A stretch of 64,000 bases of DNA from Rhododendron vialii (GCF_030253575.1 NC_080562.1:31079852-31143851); one strand, 5' to 3'. Shown: positions 23,441-35,261, numbered from the stretch's first letter. A program made the numbers and translations. The notes: generated by a model from the sequence alone, not told the origin.

Positions 23441-25389
23441 ACGGCATGATTAACTTCTGCCTACTGTTCCAACTTAGATTCTACTTAAACAAACTTAGCA
23501 AAAAAAAATTTATAGGGAGGAGACAGAGAGTGGGAGAGAGGGAATGAGAAACAAAAGCTGATTTTTTGCTCATTTCGCACATATTGATATTATTTCCTTA
23601 TATTTGACACCCTCCTTTGTCATAAAAGAGGAACACATGTTTAAAGAAGTTTTATAAATACAAACCATAAATGACCGACAAAAGATCCTGACAGCTTACT
23701 ACAGCTATTGAGGGGCTCGAATCCTCCCCAGGTTGAGGACGAGTCACATCAGCACCAAATATTAACAAGATCAGTTAGAAGGTGAATTTTCTTCTCATGG
23801 GGATCCACATTAAATAACATAGTGTTCCTTCCCCCAGCCTCCTGGATGATCTCCATAGGAGATTCTTGCATTCTCTTGGAACGGGTTTCTGTTAGACATT
23901 GCATCCCACTGGTTGACAAAAGAAAATAAACCCCCAAAGTTAATTCTCATGGTTTGTCACATTTTAACAAGAGATAGATGTAACGTTCAAATGAGGAGAA
24001 ATAATTCAAGTGTCGCAAACCTGGGATCGCGTCTTTGTATTACCAAGGAAATCAAACAAAGCTTGCTATGGCAGTGGGAGTCGAAGGGAGGTAGCAGCAC
24101 TGACAATCAAATGTCAAGGTTTGTATTGTTCTACTGTTCCGTGTGACCTCCAAGCATTCATGTTGATTCCTTATTTTGGTGGTTCGCTATTTAGTTTTTG
24201 CCGTTGCATTATTTGTAATATCATTTTCAGCCTAGTCTATGTCCGCAGCTGACGCAACTCTGCACCAGCACCGTAACTACTACTTAATTAACGGCTAAGT
24301 GATTAAACCAATTCTTTTTATAGAAATAAGTAACCACCTTTTTTGCATTCATTTTAGTCGCATTCCTAATTGTCAGTGTCGATAACATACAAAACCTTCT
24401 TTCAGATCAATCCAACTGCATTCAAACAGATTGAGAATTGCAGAATTTTGTTAACTATGTCATAAAATACTCTCTCTCAGCACCTGAGATGCACAAGAAG
24501 TAATGATTTACATGGATCTTTCATTCTAGTTGAAGTACCCATGTCGATGTGTCCGAAACCCGTATCTATTTTGACACTCAGAATCCTCTACTTGTTATCA
24601 TATTTATAGAAAAATTAATGTCAAATTAACTAGAAAAGCAATATTTCTAGTTTCACATGGACAAGAAAAAGCAAAAACATATTTTTCTCAACCCCTTCTT
24701 TTTTAAATACATTTCTAAATATAATTTATGGTACATAATTTGAAAAAATTATGCAATATATCCTAAAAACAAGTGTTCAGGACGTGTCCCCGTACCCATA
24801 CCCAATTTGGGAACACATATCCGAGTATCCTCAGATTTAAGTTTAGGAAGGTCCGATGCTTGGACTTGCACCTACACCCGATACTGACCTGAGTCCACGT
24901 AAGATAGCTTGTAGTAGGTATCTTGCATGCATGGTACCCAATCGGTAAATGGTGCCTTATGCAGATGCGGTTTGTATGTGGTTTATAGATGTGCTCAATA
25001 TCACCAGCTTTGACAGTTTAAATCTATTGTGCGAGCTCCATTGGAGATGTCATGTTCATGTGTTCGTCCCTAGATGCAAGATGATCTGGAAACTCAGATG
25101 ACCATAGTTTGGGAATCTGAAAAGAAAGAGTCAGGTTGTAGAGAATGCATAAATCAAATATATCATAAGACATATAGCTTGGGATTCTTGCAACCAATAG
25201 TTGTTGAAGTTCAATGACCAATAGTTGTTGAGTCCTTTCTTGATCACTACTTTCCTGCACCTTAAATGGCTCTCTTTTGTATGTTGTGGAATATACTCGC
25301 GTAAATTGCTGATTGTCAATTATAAGTACGTGTGGAAGCCATTTCCTTCTCTATCTTATATCCTTGCTATTGTTGTTTGCACTTTGCAG
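23441..25389. other. Intergenic, no confident gene
   Basis: AT-rich. A tRNA-like B-box word (GGCTCGAATCCTCCCC at about 23713-23728) lies in 23690-23760 but no cloverleaf could be drawn. No coding sequence recognised. Confidence 0.4.
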
Positions 25390-25954
25390 CTCCATTGAAG
25401 GTTCAACGAGGGATCAAGAAGGCAACAACAGTGAATGAGACAAAGCCATTGACTGGAGAAAAGAAAGCAACCAACCAGACACCTTTGGAAGTTCAAGGCG
25501 ATGAGAAAATGGTGGGTCCGACTGAACCAACAGTGGTGGTGATGAAATTCCCTCGTCGATCTCCACTGCCTTAGGTTACCAAAATGAAAGCGAAATTTGC
25601 TCGTTTCGGAACACTTGATGAGTTGGGAACACTTGTGTTTTGGAAATCTTCAACGTGCCAGGTTGTGTTCAAGAAAGTCTCCAGTGCTCAGGCGGCATAT
25701 AATAATTCTTTATTTGGCAACATGAATGTAAAGATGATCAGGTGAAGCAAGCAAAATTAAATGGGTCAATTGACAGTATTACCAAAGCTGACAATGCCAT
25801 CAACAAGAAATATTGTCAAGTGGAGGCTAAGAAAAACGAGAGCAGTCAAAGTACTAGTTCCACAACCAATGGCATCGACATTTCCCTGCAAATGATGATC
25901 CTTCTGATGAAATGCAGTGACATTGTAGCTGATTTGATGAATTCATCTGCATAA
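25390..25954 (+). pseudogene. 3' end of a plant PWWP-domain protein gene, broken
   Basis: After a TTTGCAG acceptor the frame reads KVQRGIKKATTVNETKPLTG and then VVVMKFPRRSPLP, where a TAG interrupts at about 25572. It continues in frame as KAKFARFGTLDELGTLVFWK, SSTCQVVFKKVSSAQAAYNN and SLFGNMNVK. This matches the conserved C-terminal block of plant PWWP-domain (PDP-type) chromatin proteins, known for an MKFP...LK..FARFGPLD...VFWKSSTCRVVF pattern. A few residues expected between AAY and NSLFGN are missing, and a second stop follows. A further frame (25742-25954) gives GIDISLQMMILLMKCSDIVA, resembling the family's final DISxQMLxLLxRCxDIV segment. The PWWP domain itself is absent. It is therefore a fragment with at least two disabling changes. 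Confidence 0.75.
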
Positions 25955-26639
25955 TGTGCACATGGAGCAATACATAGGTAACTTGTTTATAATGATATTG
26001 CTCTCTAAATTGGTAAACAAAAGCGGGTTAGGATTCATCCCTTCCTGCTTGCATAGCGTGGTGTTTAAGGTGTTTATCCTCCTAAATTAGCCTGTCAATC
26101 TGGCTTTGGAGAGGTTATTCTTTCTAGTTTCTACTTCTTCTATAACTAGTCCTGATCTGAGCAGTTGTCTGAATTGTCAATGAAGGCCAAAGCCTTTTTT
26201 TTTCTTCTTCTCTTATATCACTTAAAACAAAATTTCTCTCTCTATGCCCTTCTATAATCCAAGTTATACTCCCCGTAATCTAGCTTTTGGTGGATAAAAT
26301 AGGAAATTTTTCTGATGGAGAATGAGTTTCTCAAAATATTACCATGTCTTAGTTTAGTTTTCTTCGTATGATCTCTTAGATTCTATCTCAAACATGTGTC
26401 TCCTCAACTTAGTAGCTGGTTGATTTTTTTAGGAAGTCCCGCCATTTTGCATTTTTTGATTCTTACTTTACGACTCTCAACGATGACCGGAAATTTTGGA
26501 TATTTAGTTGCATTCATCTCTTTTTTATATTCACGAGGGTGACTTAGTCATCTGTGTTCCTTTATTAGGGCTGTATTTTTTTAGTTATGTTGTACTCTCT
26601 CTTTTTGATGTTAAGCAGTAAGACTTACATGGTTACAAT
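25955..26639. other. Intergenic, no gene seen
   Basis: AT-rich sequence following the PWWP remnant; may include its former 3' UTR. No other structure recognised. Confidence 0.4.
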
Positions 26640-26868
26640 AACGAGATACTCCATCAATCATGTAAGGTCCGCAACCACTAAATCAGGCCCAATATTTTAG
26701 AATCCAACAATAGCCCCATAGGGGGCAGAAATAAAATAGGAAACACTCCTGTATAGCAGAATTAGTTCTTGCCTTAGGCAAGATTTGATCCCTTGACCTC
26801 TCAGTAGAGAGTGTACAAGGGTGACCAACTAGGCTTAGCGCTATTTGGCTAACTCTCTCTATACTTTG
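26640..26868 (-). mobile_element. tRNA-derived SINE
   Basis: On the minus strand the 5' part holds AGCCTAGTTGG (A-box-like, 26824-26834) and, about 35 bp on, GATCAAATC (26782-26790), which fits the pol III B box GWTCRANNC. The spacing is right for a tRNA-derived SINE head. The unrelated body (TTTATTTCTGCCCCCTATGG, ATTGGGCCTGATTTAGTGG) follows. No tRNA cloverleaf forms, so it is not a functional tRNA. The tail and target-site duplication are uncertain. Confidence 0.55.
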
Positions 26869-27980
26869 ATGAATGGTATGCAGCCACTGATGACTACGTC
26901 TCTTTGTTCTCTTGTTTGACAATACGTAACCCATCTCACATCTCCCTGCCAAACCAATCCTGTATTCCCAATGTTGCAACCTCGATTATTATTTTTGTAA
27001 GGCCTAAACCAGCAGTTTGCAGTATTGTTCACTTTGGACTACACTTGCATGGCTTTAAAACACCAGTTATGTGTCGATATGCCGTACTGCTATTTTTTCC
27101 AAATTATGTCAGGGGCAAGGATGTCATACATTGTGTGTGGAGAGATGTAAGCTCATAAATGTAGTTTGTAACTCTTTACTTTTTCACATTATGGGTCAAA
27201 ACTTGAAAGTCACTTGAATTGGAAGAAGTTTTGTTGAAACAATGGAATCTGAATTTGATTTGAACTGTAGTTTCTAATAAGTGTCCAAAACGGGTTGGCA
27301 GCTTTAGAAAGGTGAACTTTGCTACATATTTAATTGACCCACTACACAGTTCTAGTATTAAAACGCTGTCTAAGCATGTCAAACGACATCCGATGGTCCT
27401 TTCTTTCTTCAAGGTATCATTGAACGTTGAAGAAGTCCACAATTTTGAAACAAGGGGAGTACTTTTTCCTACTTCAATAGTTATGAAATACCGTAATACT
27501 GAGAATATATCTCCTCGGCCCCTCAACATACATCGTATGAGAGTTACTATGCACAGTTATATATGTCCCTTTTGTTTGCCTTTACATCGTTTTTGTATTT
27601 TTCGTCACTAGTTAAGTCAGGGACATGCACGTTTTCCGCAATGCATAGTTGAAGAATTTTTTTTACTGCCCCTTGTTTTCTAGAGAAGGTCAGCTTGCTG
27701 TAGTGTAGACAAAGCTGGAGGAAACTTCACTCCTCATGTCCTGAGAAATAAGCCTAGATATGGAGGTGTCTGCCTTAATTTCTCCCCCCCCCCCCCAAGT
27801 TAGTAATATTGGTTTCCTTACGTGATTTTGGTGATTTTAGGTCATTTTCGGAAAAATAATTTCAGTCGTTCAGACGAGTCCTCAAGCTTTCTGCATTCTC
27901 TCTGTTGTTGGCACGGTTGCAATCATAGATATGTGTCCGGCTGGTTACTTTGGTAGTGGTGTTTTAAGATACGAGGCATG

Positions 27981-27982
<2 letters not shown>
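26869..27982. other. Intergenic, no confident gene
   Basis: Short open frames overlap on both strands at 27176-27611, with no recognisable domain. A 14-bp poly(C) run lies at about 27784-27797. Confidence 0.4.

Positions 27983-28014
<32 letters not shown>
27983..28014. repeat. (CT)n microsatellite
   Basis: About 16 CT units. Confidence 0.95.
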
Positions 28015-28016
<2 letters not shown>

Positions 28017-28187
28017 CCTCCCTCTCTCTCCATTTCCTAATCTTTGAACTGACTTTTCTGCGATGAACTTTTGTTACAAGCTTCTCTAATTGAGATACTT
28101 TTCCCTTCTGTTTTGCTAGTTGGAATGGCTTTTATTTAATTACCTCTCTTTCCTCATATTGTTACTAATTTGGGTAATGATTGCAGA

Positions 28188-28305
28188 AGAAAGGACCTCT
28201 AGGGTTGCTCCCAATGGTCGCAGCAAGCGGAGGAGAGTTTCAACAAATCAGACTGTTATCAATAGTGATGTTTACATGAACCTGGAGGTTTCTAGCGGTT
28301 CTATG
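28188..28305 (+). other. Exon-like unidentified coding fragment
   Basis: Bounded by a TTGCAG acceptor and a GTAATAG donor, one frame reads EERTSRVAPNGRSKRRRVST then NQTVINSDVYMNLEVSSGSM. The RSKRRR run resembles a nuclear localisation signal. Composition and borders suggest a genuine or recently decayed exon. I found no convincing partner exon within reach and cannot name the gene. Confidence 0.35.
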
Positions 28306-28392
28306 GTAATAGTTCAGATTTTTTTTAGACTTGCATGATGTGCATTCTGCTTATGTCCTAGGTTGGCCTATCATCTTGTTGAACATGTATTT

Positions 28393-28681
28393 TCTTTTTC
28401 TTTTTTTGGTGCAATGGAATATAGTACTATTAAGCAACGAAGGAGACATATCATAGGGATCGGAGTTTGATACATCACCAGAATCTAAATTAAACTAAAC
28501 AAAAAGCAGCAACCAGGAGCTGCACCTGGGTTAGGCAAAAGGCTAGTCAGGAATACTTGCAAGGTTCAGGGTCTCAGGCAGTCAGCAAGGACAAATTCCC
28601 TCGTGGATGGGGGAATTTGCACTGTGACTAAAATATCATCAACTTGTTTGGCACCCAAGCGAGCAAGATTATCAGCACTAT
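28393..28681 (-). mobile_element. 5'-truncated LINE, RNase H tail and 3' UTR
   Basis: On the minus strand the first 38 codons (from about 28681) read SADNLARLGAKQVDDILVTV then IPPSTREFVLADCLRP and stop. The ADxLARLGA motif is the end of the RNase H-like domain at the C-terminus of plant L1-type LINE polyproteins. A 3' UTR follows, ending in an A-rich tail (28393-28415). Perfect ATGTATTT copies flank it (28385-28392 and 28682-28689). That is a target-site duplication, so this is a complete 5'-truncated insertion made by target-primed reverse transcription. Confidence 0.85.
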
Positions 28682-29076
28682 GTATTTATTATTTGTCTTG
28701 TTTGCTTGTGGCAACGGGCTGAGTACCTTCTTTTAGCTAATAAGAGCAATAAATAAAGAAGTTCACAGTTCTCAAGTTATATTCAATAGTTTTCACGTCT
28801 GGGAGTTACGAGGGCATCCAATGGTGTCCAATCAAAATTTACACATGGTAGAAATTTGCAATTTAAAGATTGTTATAATCTTTTTTGGCTAAAGTCTTGC
28901 TGCATGATTTTCAAAAGGTGATTAATAGTTAAGAGCAAATTTTTGTTCAATTTCTTTTACGGTTTTACCCGGAAACTTTACATGTGGAAAGTATGCTAAT
29001 GGTGTCTGATTCATCTTAGGTTTGGGAAAACTATTATGTTAAACGGAAATGAAATCACGTACTGTTATCTTTTGCA

Positions 29077-29440
29077 GGCTTCTTTCACGGTGTGCTGAGT
29101 ATTTGTTTTCAAATTCGAATACAGTTTCAGAGTATGTTCTAAGTTCATGCTGTAAGGAATCATTGCTGTAAAGACTGGCATTGGTGGAGCTATTGTGAAG
29201 TGATGGTTTCCAGCTTACCTCAAGCATAGTGTGCCCAGTTTTTATCTCAAACACTTGCGAGGTTAGTTTCAACATGATTGCTAGTTGCTGTCATGCTTTA
29301 TATAGTTAGACTAGAAGAAGCATCATTTCATATTTGTTGTGTAATAATTGTTCATTGGTTTTGTCACATTGAGGTTTGCTTGGACTCTTGATTTTACTGA
29401 ACATGGGCTTCTAGTGAAGTGCATTCTTCATTCTAAGTAG
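29077..29440 (+). pseudogene. Second decayed copy of the 22960 segment
   Basis: Starts after a TTTTGCAG acceptor with GCTTCTTTCACGGTGTGCTG. It aligns with 22960 onward through GAGTATTTG, AGAGTATGTTCTAAGTTCATG, CAGCTTACCTCAA and TTTTTATCTCAAACACTTGC. Frame-disrupting differences are present, so it is not coding. The left junction of the 7-kb tandem duplication (29352) falls inside this block. Confidence 0.45.
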
Positions 29441-30221
29441 TTCTCTATTTTTGTGAGGTTGTTTTGGAGAAGATGGAAATATGTTCTTTTATGTAAGTTA
29501 GTTCCTTGTTTCTTTTCATCACAGAATAGGGTTGTCTTGGTTTGCACCATTTAGGCTATAGCAAGGCATAAGTCAATGCAAAAGCAGTAGTCCTACTACG
29601 TACAAAATGGTCTCTAGAAAAATGCAGCTTAAAATTGACCTATCAAATCTCATCTATATACAGGCAGAAAGAAGTGCCAATACTTAACCCAATCTGGGAC
29701 GAACTGAAAGTTGACTTTACATGCGCAACCAAAAAATAGTTGATAACTTGAAATTTTAGGTAGTTTTTTTCTACGCATATATGAGAATTTTTTGAGTTTT
29801 TGTGTGCCTAAGGACTTGCAGGGCGGATTCCATGGAACATTTTTAATCAACTTAAAACCTAGTACAACTAGTGCGAATATTTTTGCAGGGTCTGGGCACC
29901 CCGGCACGGCGGCACCCCTTGTGTCCGCCAATGACATCATTCTGGGTTAATTTTCTGTATAATAGCTCCCTAAGTCCTCATACAAACTCTCGACCACAAC
30001 TCCAGACACAATTGCGTTTGGAGCCGTTAATTTTTCCTTGCAATGTTTCTTGCTCTTTCTGGAAATCCTATAATTTTCCAATTTATATAAATGATATGGC
30101 TTGGATTTCCCATTCAAGCCCCAATACCAATCTACTTACAATATCAAAGATGCATTCTAGACAAGTTTTTACATCTATCGTTTTTTGTTGATTGAATTTG
30201 TTATGTATTGGTGGTGTTTAG

Positions 30222-30545
30222 GAGAACATTCCAATCGAGGAAGTTTTCAAGCAGCTAAAATGTACGAGGGAAGGTATGTCATCAGAGAAAAGAGAGAAGC
30301 GACTACAAATCTTTGGCTTTAACAAGCTTGAGGAGAAAAAGGCACAACTTTTTAACTCCTTTGCGTCTTAGACTTCTTTATTTCTTATTGAAATTTTGAG
30401 CACTATACCTTTTTGATGCTGAACTGTTTGATGAAATTCCTAACAGGAGAGTAAGCTTCTCAAGTTCTTGGGTTTTATGTGGAATCCTCTGTCATGGGTC
30501 ATGGAGTGTGCTGCCATTATGGCTATTGCTTTGGCAAATGGAAGG
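30222..30545 (+). pseudogene. Plasma-membrane H+-ATPase fragment (copy A)
   Basis: Two exon blocks encode the N-terminal region of a P-type (P3A, AHA/PMA family) proton pump. Block 1 (30222-30341), after a TTTAG acceptor, reads [20 protein letters not shown] then [14 protein letters not shown]. Block 2 (30447-30545), after an AACAG acceptor, reads [20 protein letters not shown] then [11 protein letters not shown]. These are the cytosolic N-terminal actuator-domain start and the first membrane segment. The catalytic DKTGT region and all later exons are missing, the first Met exon is not seen, and the donor after LEEKK is GC where GT is expected. A long CT microsatellite follows immediately. 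This is a gene fragment, not a working pump. Confidence 0.85.
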
Positions 30546-30555
30546 ATACTACACA

Positions 30556-30558
<3 letters not shown>

Positions 30559-30639
<81 letters not shown>
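30559..30639. repeat. (TC)40 microsatellite
   Basis: About 40 TC units at the truncated edge of the H+-ATPase fragment. The matching site in copy B (37931-37947) has only about 8, so the tract has expanded or contracted since the duplication. Confidence 0.95.
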
Positions 30640-30640
<1 letters not shown>

Positions 30641-31343
30641 AATGAAGAATTGAATTGTATGGGGCAGGCCTCCGGATTGGCAAGGCTTGGCATGGGCACC
30701 AACATGTACCCATCATCCTCCCTTCTTGGCATGGGCACCAACATTTCATGTTTAGGAATACAGAGGAAGGAATCATGTTGCTATGTGGAAATAGAAAATG
30801 TAACAATTGTTGTGAATAGAAAAGTTCATATTAGTGCTCTTTTACTACTTTACAGTTTTGCTTGGATCTCATTATTATCTTCTTCTTTTTCTTAGCTAAA
30901 GTTGTTATTCCTTGCTATGTTGGAGTTCTTCAATTAGCTGATTAGGGTTAACACCACCATGACATTTTGTCAATCATATCATCAAGTGAATCGATTTGGC
31001 TAAACAAGAAAGGGTGTTGCTAATGCCAAAACTGTTTTTGTTTGTGTCAAAACTCTAGTGCATAAAAGTCTTGTACATTGCACATGGTACAAGGCTTTTA
31101 TGCACTGTAGTTTTGGCACAAACTAAAGCAATTTTGGATTTTCATTTCCCGGAAAGGGAAAATGGGAAGAAATGGTGCATGATTGGCAAGACTTGTATCC
31201 ATGGGTGGTTGGTCATTCTAAAAAATTGCTTCAGGAAACATAAAAGTTTGGGTGTATAGGTATAAACAAGGATATCGAACCTAAGAACCCGTGAAACAAA
31301 TTACTATAGCACGGAAAATTAATTTCTAAATTAAGTGCAGTGG

Positions 31344-31595
31344 TTTTGCTCTTATATTCTTGCTATCGGCTAAATGTAAACATCAATTTCCAGATATTTG
31401 TGTTTTGCAGTATCATATACAGTGGTGATTGGAAGCCTAGAATTTGAGTGGTATTGATGTTTTTTGAGTTTTTGCTCTTATATTCTTGCTATCGGCTAAA
31501 TGTAAACATCAATTTCCAGATATTTGTGTTTTGCAGTATCATATACAGTGGTGATTGGAAGCCTAGAATTTGAGTGGTATTGATGTTTTTTGAGT
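31344..31595. repeat. 126-bp tandem duplication (copy A only)
   Basis: TTTTGCTCTTATATTCTTGC through ATTGATGTTTTTTGAG occurs twice in a row, starting near 31344 and 31470, essentially identical. Copy B has a single unit (about 38640-38765), so this arose after the segmental duplication. Confidence 0.9.
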
Positions 31596-31732
31596 ATAAG
31601 CCTACGTATAAAATCAAGACACAGGTCGGATAGTGGTTGCCCAATCAATGACCTCTGTTGTGTGTTATGGTTTGGCGAATCAGTGGTTTAGATTTTAGTT
31701 GGTTCATGAGCGTTGCTACATTATATTTTCTA

Positions 31733-31905
31733 ACAATTATTAGTTATGAACATTGCCCGACTTAGTTTCTGGGCGTTGATGGTCGAATTGCGAGACGTTT
31801 GTTACTTGAGATATTTTCGAACAATTATTAGTTATGAACATTGGCCGACTTAGTTTCTGGGCGTTGATAGTCGAATTGCGAGACGTTTGTTACTTGAGAT
31901 GCACA
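31733..31905. repeat. 86-bp tandem duplication (copy A only)
   Basis: AACAATTATTAGTTATGAAC through GTTTGTTACTTGAGAT occurs at about 31733 and again at about 31819 with one or two changes. Copy B has one unit (about 38875-38957). Confidence 0.9.
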
Positions 31906-32022
31906 ATAGTCCTTGAGGCAAGATGAGCAGGGTTTGATCATTGGGCCCTGAATTTTTTTCTTAAAATTAAGGAGCCTCTAAACTTTTATATATAGGATGT
32001 AGTAATAACCAGTATAAAAAGA

Positions 32023-32248
32023 CGGAAAAGAGTATTGCTACCTCTACATATATTTACGAAAAATAGAGTGTTTAGATTAAGCACCCTATACACATCGGAT
32101 GCTGTTGATTCCCGCGGGGGCCCCCTCGGCTTTTTTTTTTATAGAATTTTTGGACGGCTCGGATCGGCTGTCCGGTGGCCGGAGACGGCCCAGCATGGCC
32201 GTCGGTACGATTTTCCTACGGTTTTGGTCAGTACCTGTATGTTTTTCA
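32023..32248. mobile_element. 226-bp short TIR element with empty site in copy B
   Basis: The insert begins after AAAAAGA (32016-32022) and is followed by AAAAAGA again (32249-32255). Copy B reads straight through as ATAAAAAGAAGTGAAGG (about 39070), the unoccupied site. The body contains ACACATCGGATG, TTGATTCCCGCG, a T-run, GGACGGCTCGGATCGG and GGTGGCCGGAGACGGCC. These words are shared with the 44178-44570 palindrome and the 59125-59297 copy. Confidence 0.85.
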
Positions 32249-32441
32249 AAAAAGAAGTGAAGGGCTCATTTTTGCTATATTAACCCAAAACCAAAGTCCA
32301 TTATAACAAAACAGTGGAGGAGCTTTTTAAAATTGAAGCACACCATCATTCCTGCTATTCTAATAAGTTACAATTTATAGTATATGCTATATCTTCACAA
32401 GTGGGTAGTTCAGAAAAGAGAAAAATCTAACAATCTCAGAA

Positions 32442-35261
32442 CTAAGCCATTTCAACTAGATTAGGGCAGGCTTGAGATTTGGGAGGGCAAGTAGAAACAG
32501 GAGTTTCGATTTTATTTGGCCTGGACCTCTTGGGTAAGAATGATTTGACACAAGATAGAACAGAAGCCCCAGTGCAATGGGGAAAGATCATGGCCACTTT
32601 CTTGAGTGAGTATTTGAAGGTTTTCATAAGGGATAAATAAAGAGGCAAGTACGACAATGCGAAGATGGAGACCGGGAGGAATGAAGCAGTGTACAAGGCA
32701 ATTTTCGTCCACTGCCCCCTGGTATGTATCATAAGGATTACAGTTGCGGCAAACGCAAACATCATCATAGATACCGATAAGATCAGAAAAGTTACACCTA
32801 GCATAAGGATTTGTGGGAGAGACTGCTTGAAGTCATTTAAACGAAAGGGGGATGTGAGGATTCGAAGGAATATGATCACTGATGTCAAAGCAAATGTTAG
32901 GGAAAGGACATCGGTCATGGTAAAAACAACAAAGAAAGGTTGGTTGAGGAGGATTGGGAGACCAGTGCTTTGGTTGGGCCCTCCCGGTATTGTGTAGGCT
33001 GCGGCAAAGGCCACAGTGGCAATGAGAATGGCGACAATGGAGCTGTTTTCTGCCGTACTCTTAAGCCATTCTTTGGCCTTTTCACGAAGATCTTGATTTT
33101 CCGCATCAAATAGCTGTTGAGCAGTCTTCTTGTTCATGTTGATTGTGTTTAGTAAATGACTAGGGCATATTTCCCTCACACGCTGCGAATCAAGCCAAAA
33201 AAACAAATTATCCCAGTCATCGGAAACTATTTTCAGATGGAAAGCAAGCTAGATAGAAGCCATTATTTTCAAGTGCTGACGCTGATGCTCTTCTAAAAAA
33301 TGAGGTGTCGGAGGGGAGATTGTACTGCTAATAAATCAAGTGGCTAGCACTCACCTCAAACAAGAGCAAGTTGTCTTGCAATTGGAAAGCAGGACTTTGC
33401 ACCACAGGAACCACAGGATCATCTGTCTTTTCTCCAACCATATGTAGAATGGTGTTGTTATATCGGTCAACCTTTCGCACCAGCCTCCGCATCGGAACCC
33501 CCATTTGTGCCACAATTTCCAATATTTGCATTTCGCGGTACTTTATTGCTCTATGAAGAATAGTACGCCCATCGTGATCAATGTATTCAACTGCCCAGGG
33601 GTACTCTGAGAGTATTTCTTTAACAATCTCCACACATCCAAACTTAGTCGCCAAAAACAATGGTGTTGTTGCTTGTTTCTCTATCTTCTGCTCAGGGGAG
33701 GAGGAGGAAGAGAAGGGATCAACTCCTCCATATTTGTGGTACTTAGTCTGATCCCAATCTTCCACGGCTTTAGTAGCTATCCATGATGTATCTTTCTTTA
33801 TTAAGAACTTGGCAAGGCTCAAGGCCGATTCGTATCTTTGGTTCTGCTTCCATTTTTCTTGCCACAAAGGCACTCCCCAATACCCTGCAACTTCTCCACG
33901 AGTGTATGTAAGAAAGGGTAGTTCTATTTAGTATACAAGTATGCAAAAAAATAGTAACAGCTGAACTATAATATATATATATATATATGGTTTGTTTCAA
34001 ATGAGGGGCTCCTCATTTTAGTTAAAATGCGGACCCCCCTTTCCTGATCGAATTTTGATGATCCGAGCCGCTCAACGTGTTCAGAACATGATTTTTAAGG
34101 GTACTCGCGAGAAATTGGCAAAAAAAATATCCAGGAAGGGCTTTTTAATCTGAGCAGTTTTTTATTGAACGGTTCAAATAAAAACTTCTCAAATCAAGCC
34201 CTTTCAGGTCATTTTTTTTGCCAATTTCTTTAAAGTACCCTTAAAATCACGTTTTGAACACATTGAGTGGCTCGGATCATCAAAATTCGATTGGGAAAGG
34301 GGAGAAATGGGGGATCCGCATTTTAACTAAAATGATAACCCCCTCATGTGAAACGGACTTATACGGTTTGATATACAGTATGTGCTAGAAAATGGCTCTA
34401 TATGACATGTGTTAGCCAGATTCAATCAATTTGAATTACATAGTCAAAGAAAGGGAACATACCGGAGCAGACGAGATGCTTAGCCCATCCTCCACCCTTA
34501 CTTTCGAAGGCCGATGAATTGCACGCAAGAAGTTGAAGAGCAGTCATCTCATCTTTGTCTTTTCTATTGATTAGGAATTCATACTCCTTTGCAATCAAAA
34601 GGGCTAGATCTGTTCATATTCTCAATAAGGGAAGTAAATTAAGGCTACTCTAACTAATCTGCCAATCAAGAGGGGGGAAATTTGATATGCATAAAATCTA
34701 TTGAATAAATTACTACTCACCAAAACTCTCTATGACAACCGCGGTGTGAAGTATAGTGGTCTTATTCTTCTGCTGATAGTAGTCCTCGCTATCTGCTTCT
34801 ACATCCTCCCCAGTTATGTCCTTCCGTGTTTGAATTTCGTCATGCAGAAATTTGAACATCTCAATCTTGCCATAGCAAACAGATCGATAAAGTGGCGTTA
34901 CATCATATTGGTTGCGCTTATACAACAAACCGGGTGCCTTGATAAGCATTTTCTTGGCGGCCTCGACTAAACTGTCTGAAGTGGAAGCCTCGTGAAGGAT
35001 GGTGTTCCCAATTTTGTTTTGAAAGGTCAACTTGTCAAGTTGATCATTCGTAACCATTTCAAGCAATTGAAGGACTAAGTCAGCTTGCATAGAGTATGTG
35101 GCCACGTGGAGGACAGTGTCAGCGTGTATGGTTACCACATGAAATGGACCATCTTCAAATTGCTTGCAAAGTTCAAGCACCCTTTCCTTGTCTTCATTCA
35201 TTAGTGCTTTGTATAGTTCCTTACTTCGCTCATCTCTTCCAATGTTGGATGAGGAAGCCAT
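32442..35261 (-). CDS. Ankyrin-repeat PGG-domain membrane protein (copy A)
   Basis: Four exons on the minus strand: 35261-34721, 34609-34463, 33884-33355 and 33182-32442. All have GT..AG borders and the phases join to 652 codons plus stop. The start MASSSNIG was chosen over an in-frame Met 14 codons upstream because paralogues begin there. Ankyrin repeats fill about residues 40-380 (DTVLHVA, GNTILHEAS, DVTPLYRSV, TTILHTAVV, TALQLLA, TTPLFLATKFG, GRTILHRAI, NTILHM). The last exon has the PGG motif (AYTIPGG, about residue 473) and four hydrophobic segments, so the C-terminus is membrane-embedded. This is the plant ITN1/ACD6-like architecture, linked in Arabidopsis to defence, cell death and salt responses; the role here is inferred. 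The gene looks intact. Confidence 0.9.
33991..34365. mobile_element. Palindromic MITE in intron 2 of ankyrin gene A
   Basis: The left tip GTTTCAAATGAGGGGCTCC and right tip, in reverse complement, GTCCGTTTCACATGAGGGGG are followed by complementary arms (TTTTAGTTAAAATGCGGA on both). The loop is near 34175. The matching intron in copy B (about 40790-40830) lacks it. It belongs to the same family as the interrupted copy at 3585-5100. An (AT)n tract abuts the left tip. Confidence 0.85.

Noticed and set aside
23690..23760. tRNA-like B box GGCTCGAATCC
   Set aside because: No matching acceptor stem, D arm or anticodon arm could be drawn. It could be a SINE relic but the head is not convincing.
30479..30895. 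138-codon plus-strand frame across the (TC)40 tract
   Set aside because: Most of it is Ser-Leu repeat. The only meaningful coding there is the H+-ATPase exon, which is in another frame.
32023..32248. Reading the insert as a SINE
   Set aside because: It has no pol III boxes or A-rich tail. Its ends and the palindromic dimer at 44 kb fit a TIR element better.
32665..32997. 110-codon plus-strand frame opposite the PGG exon
   Set aside because: It is an antisense shadow of the conserved membrane exon of ankyrin gene A.
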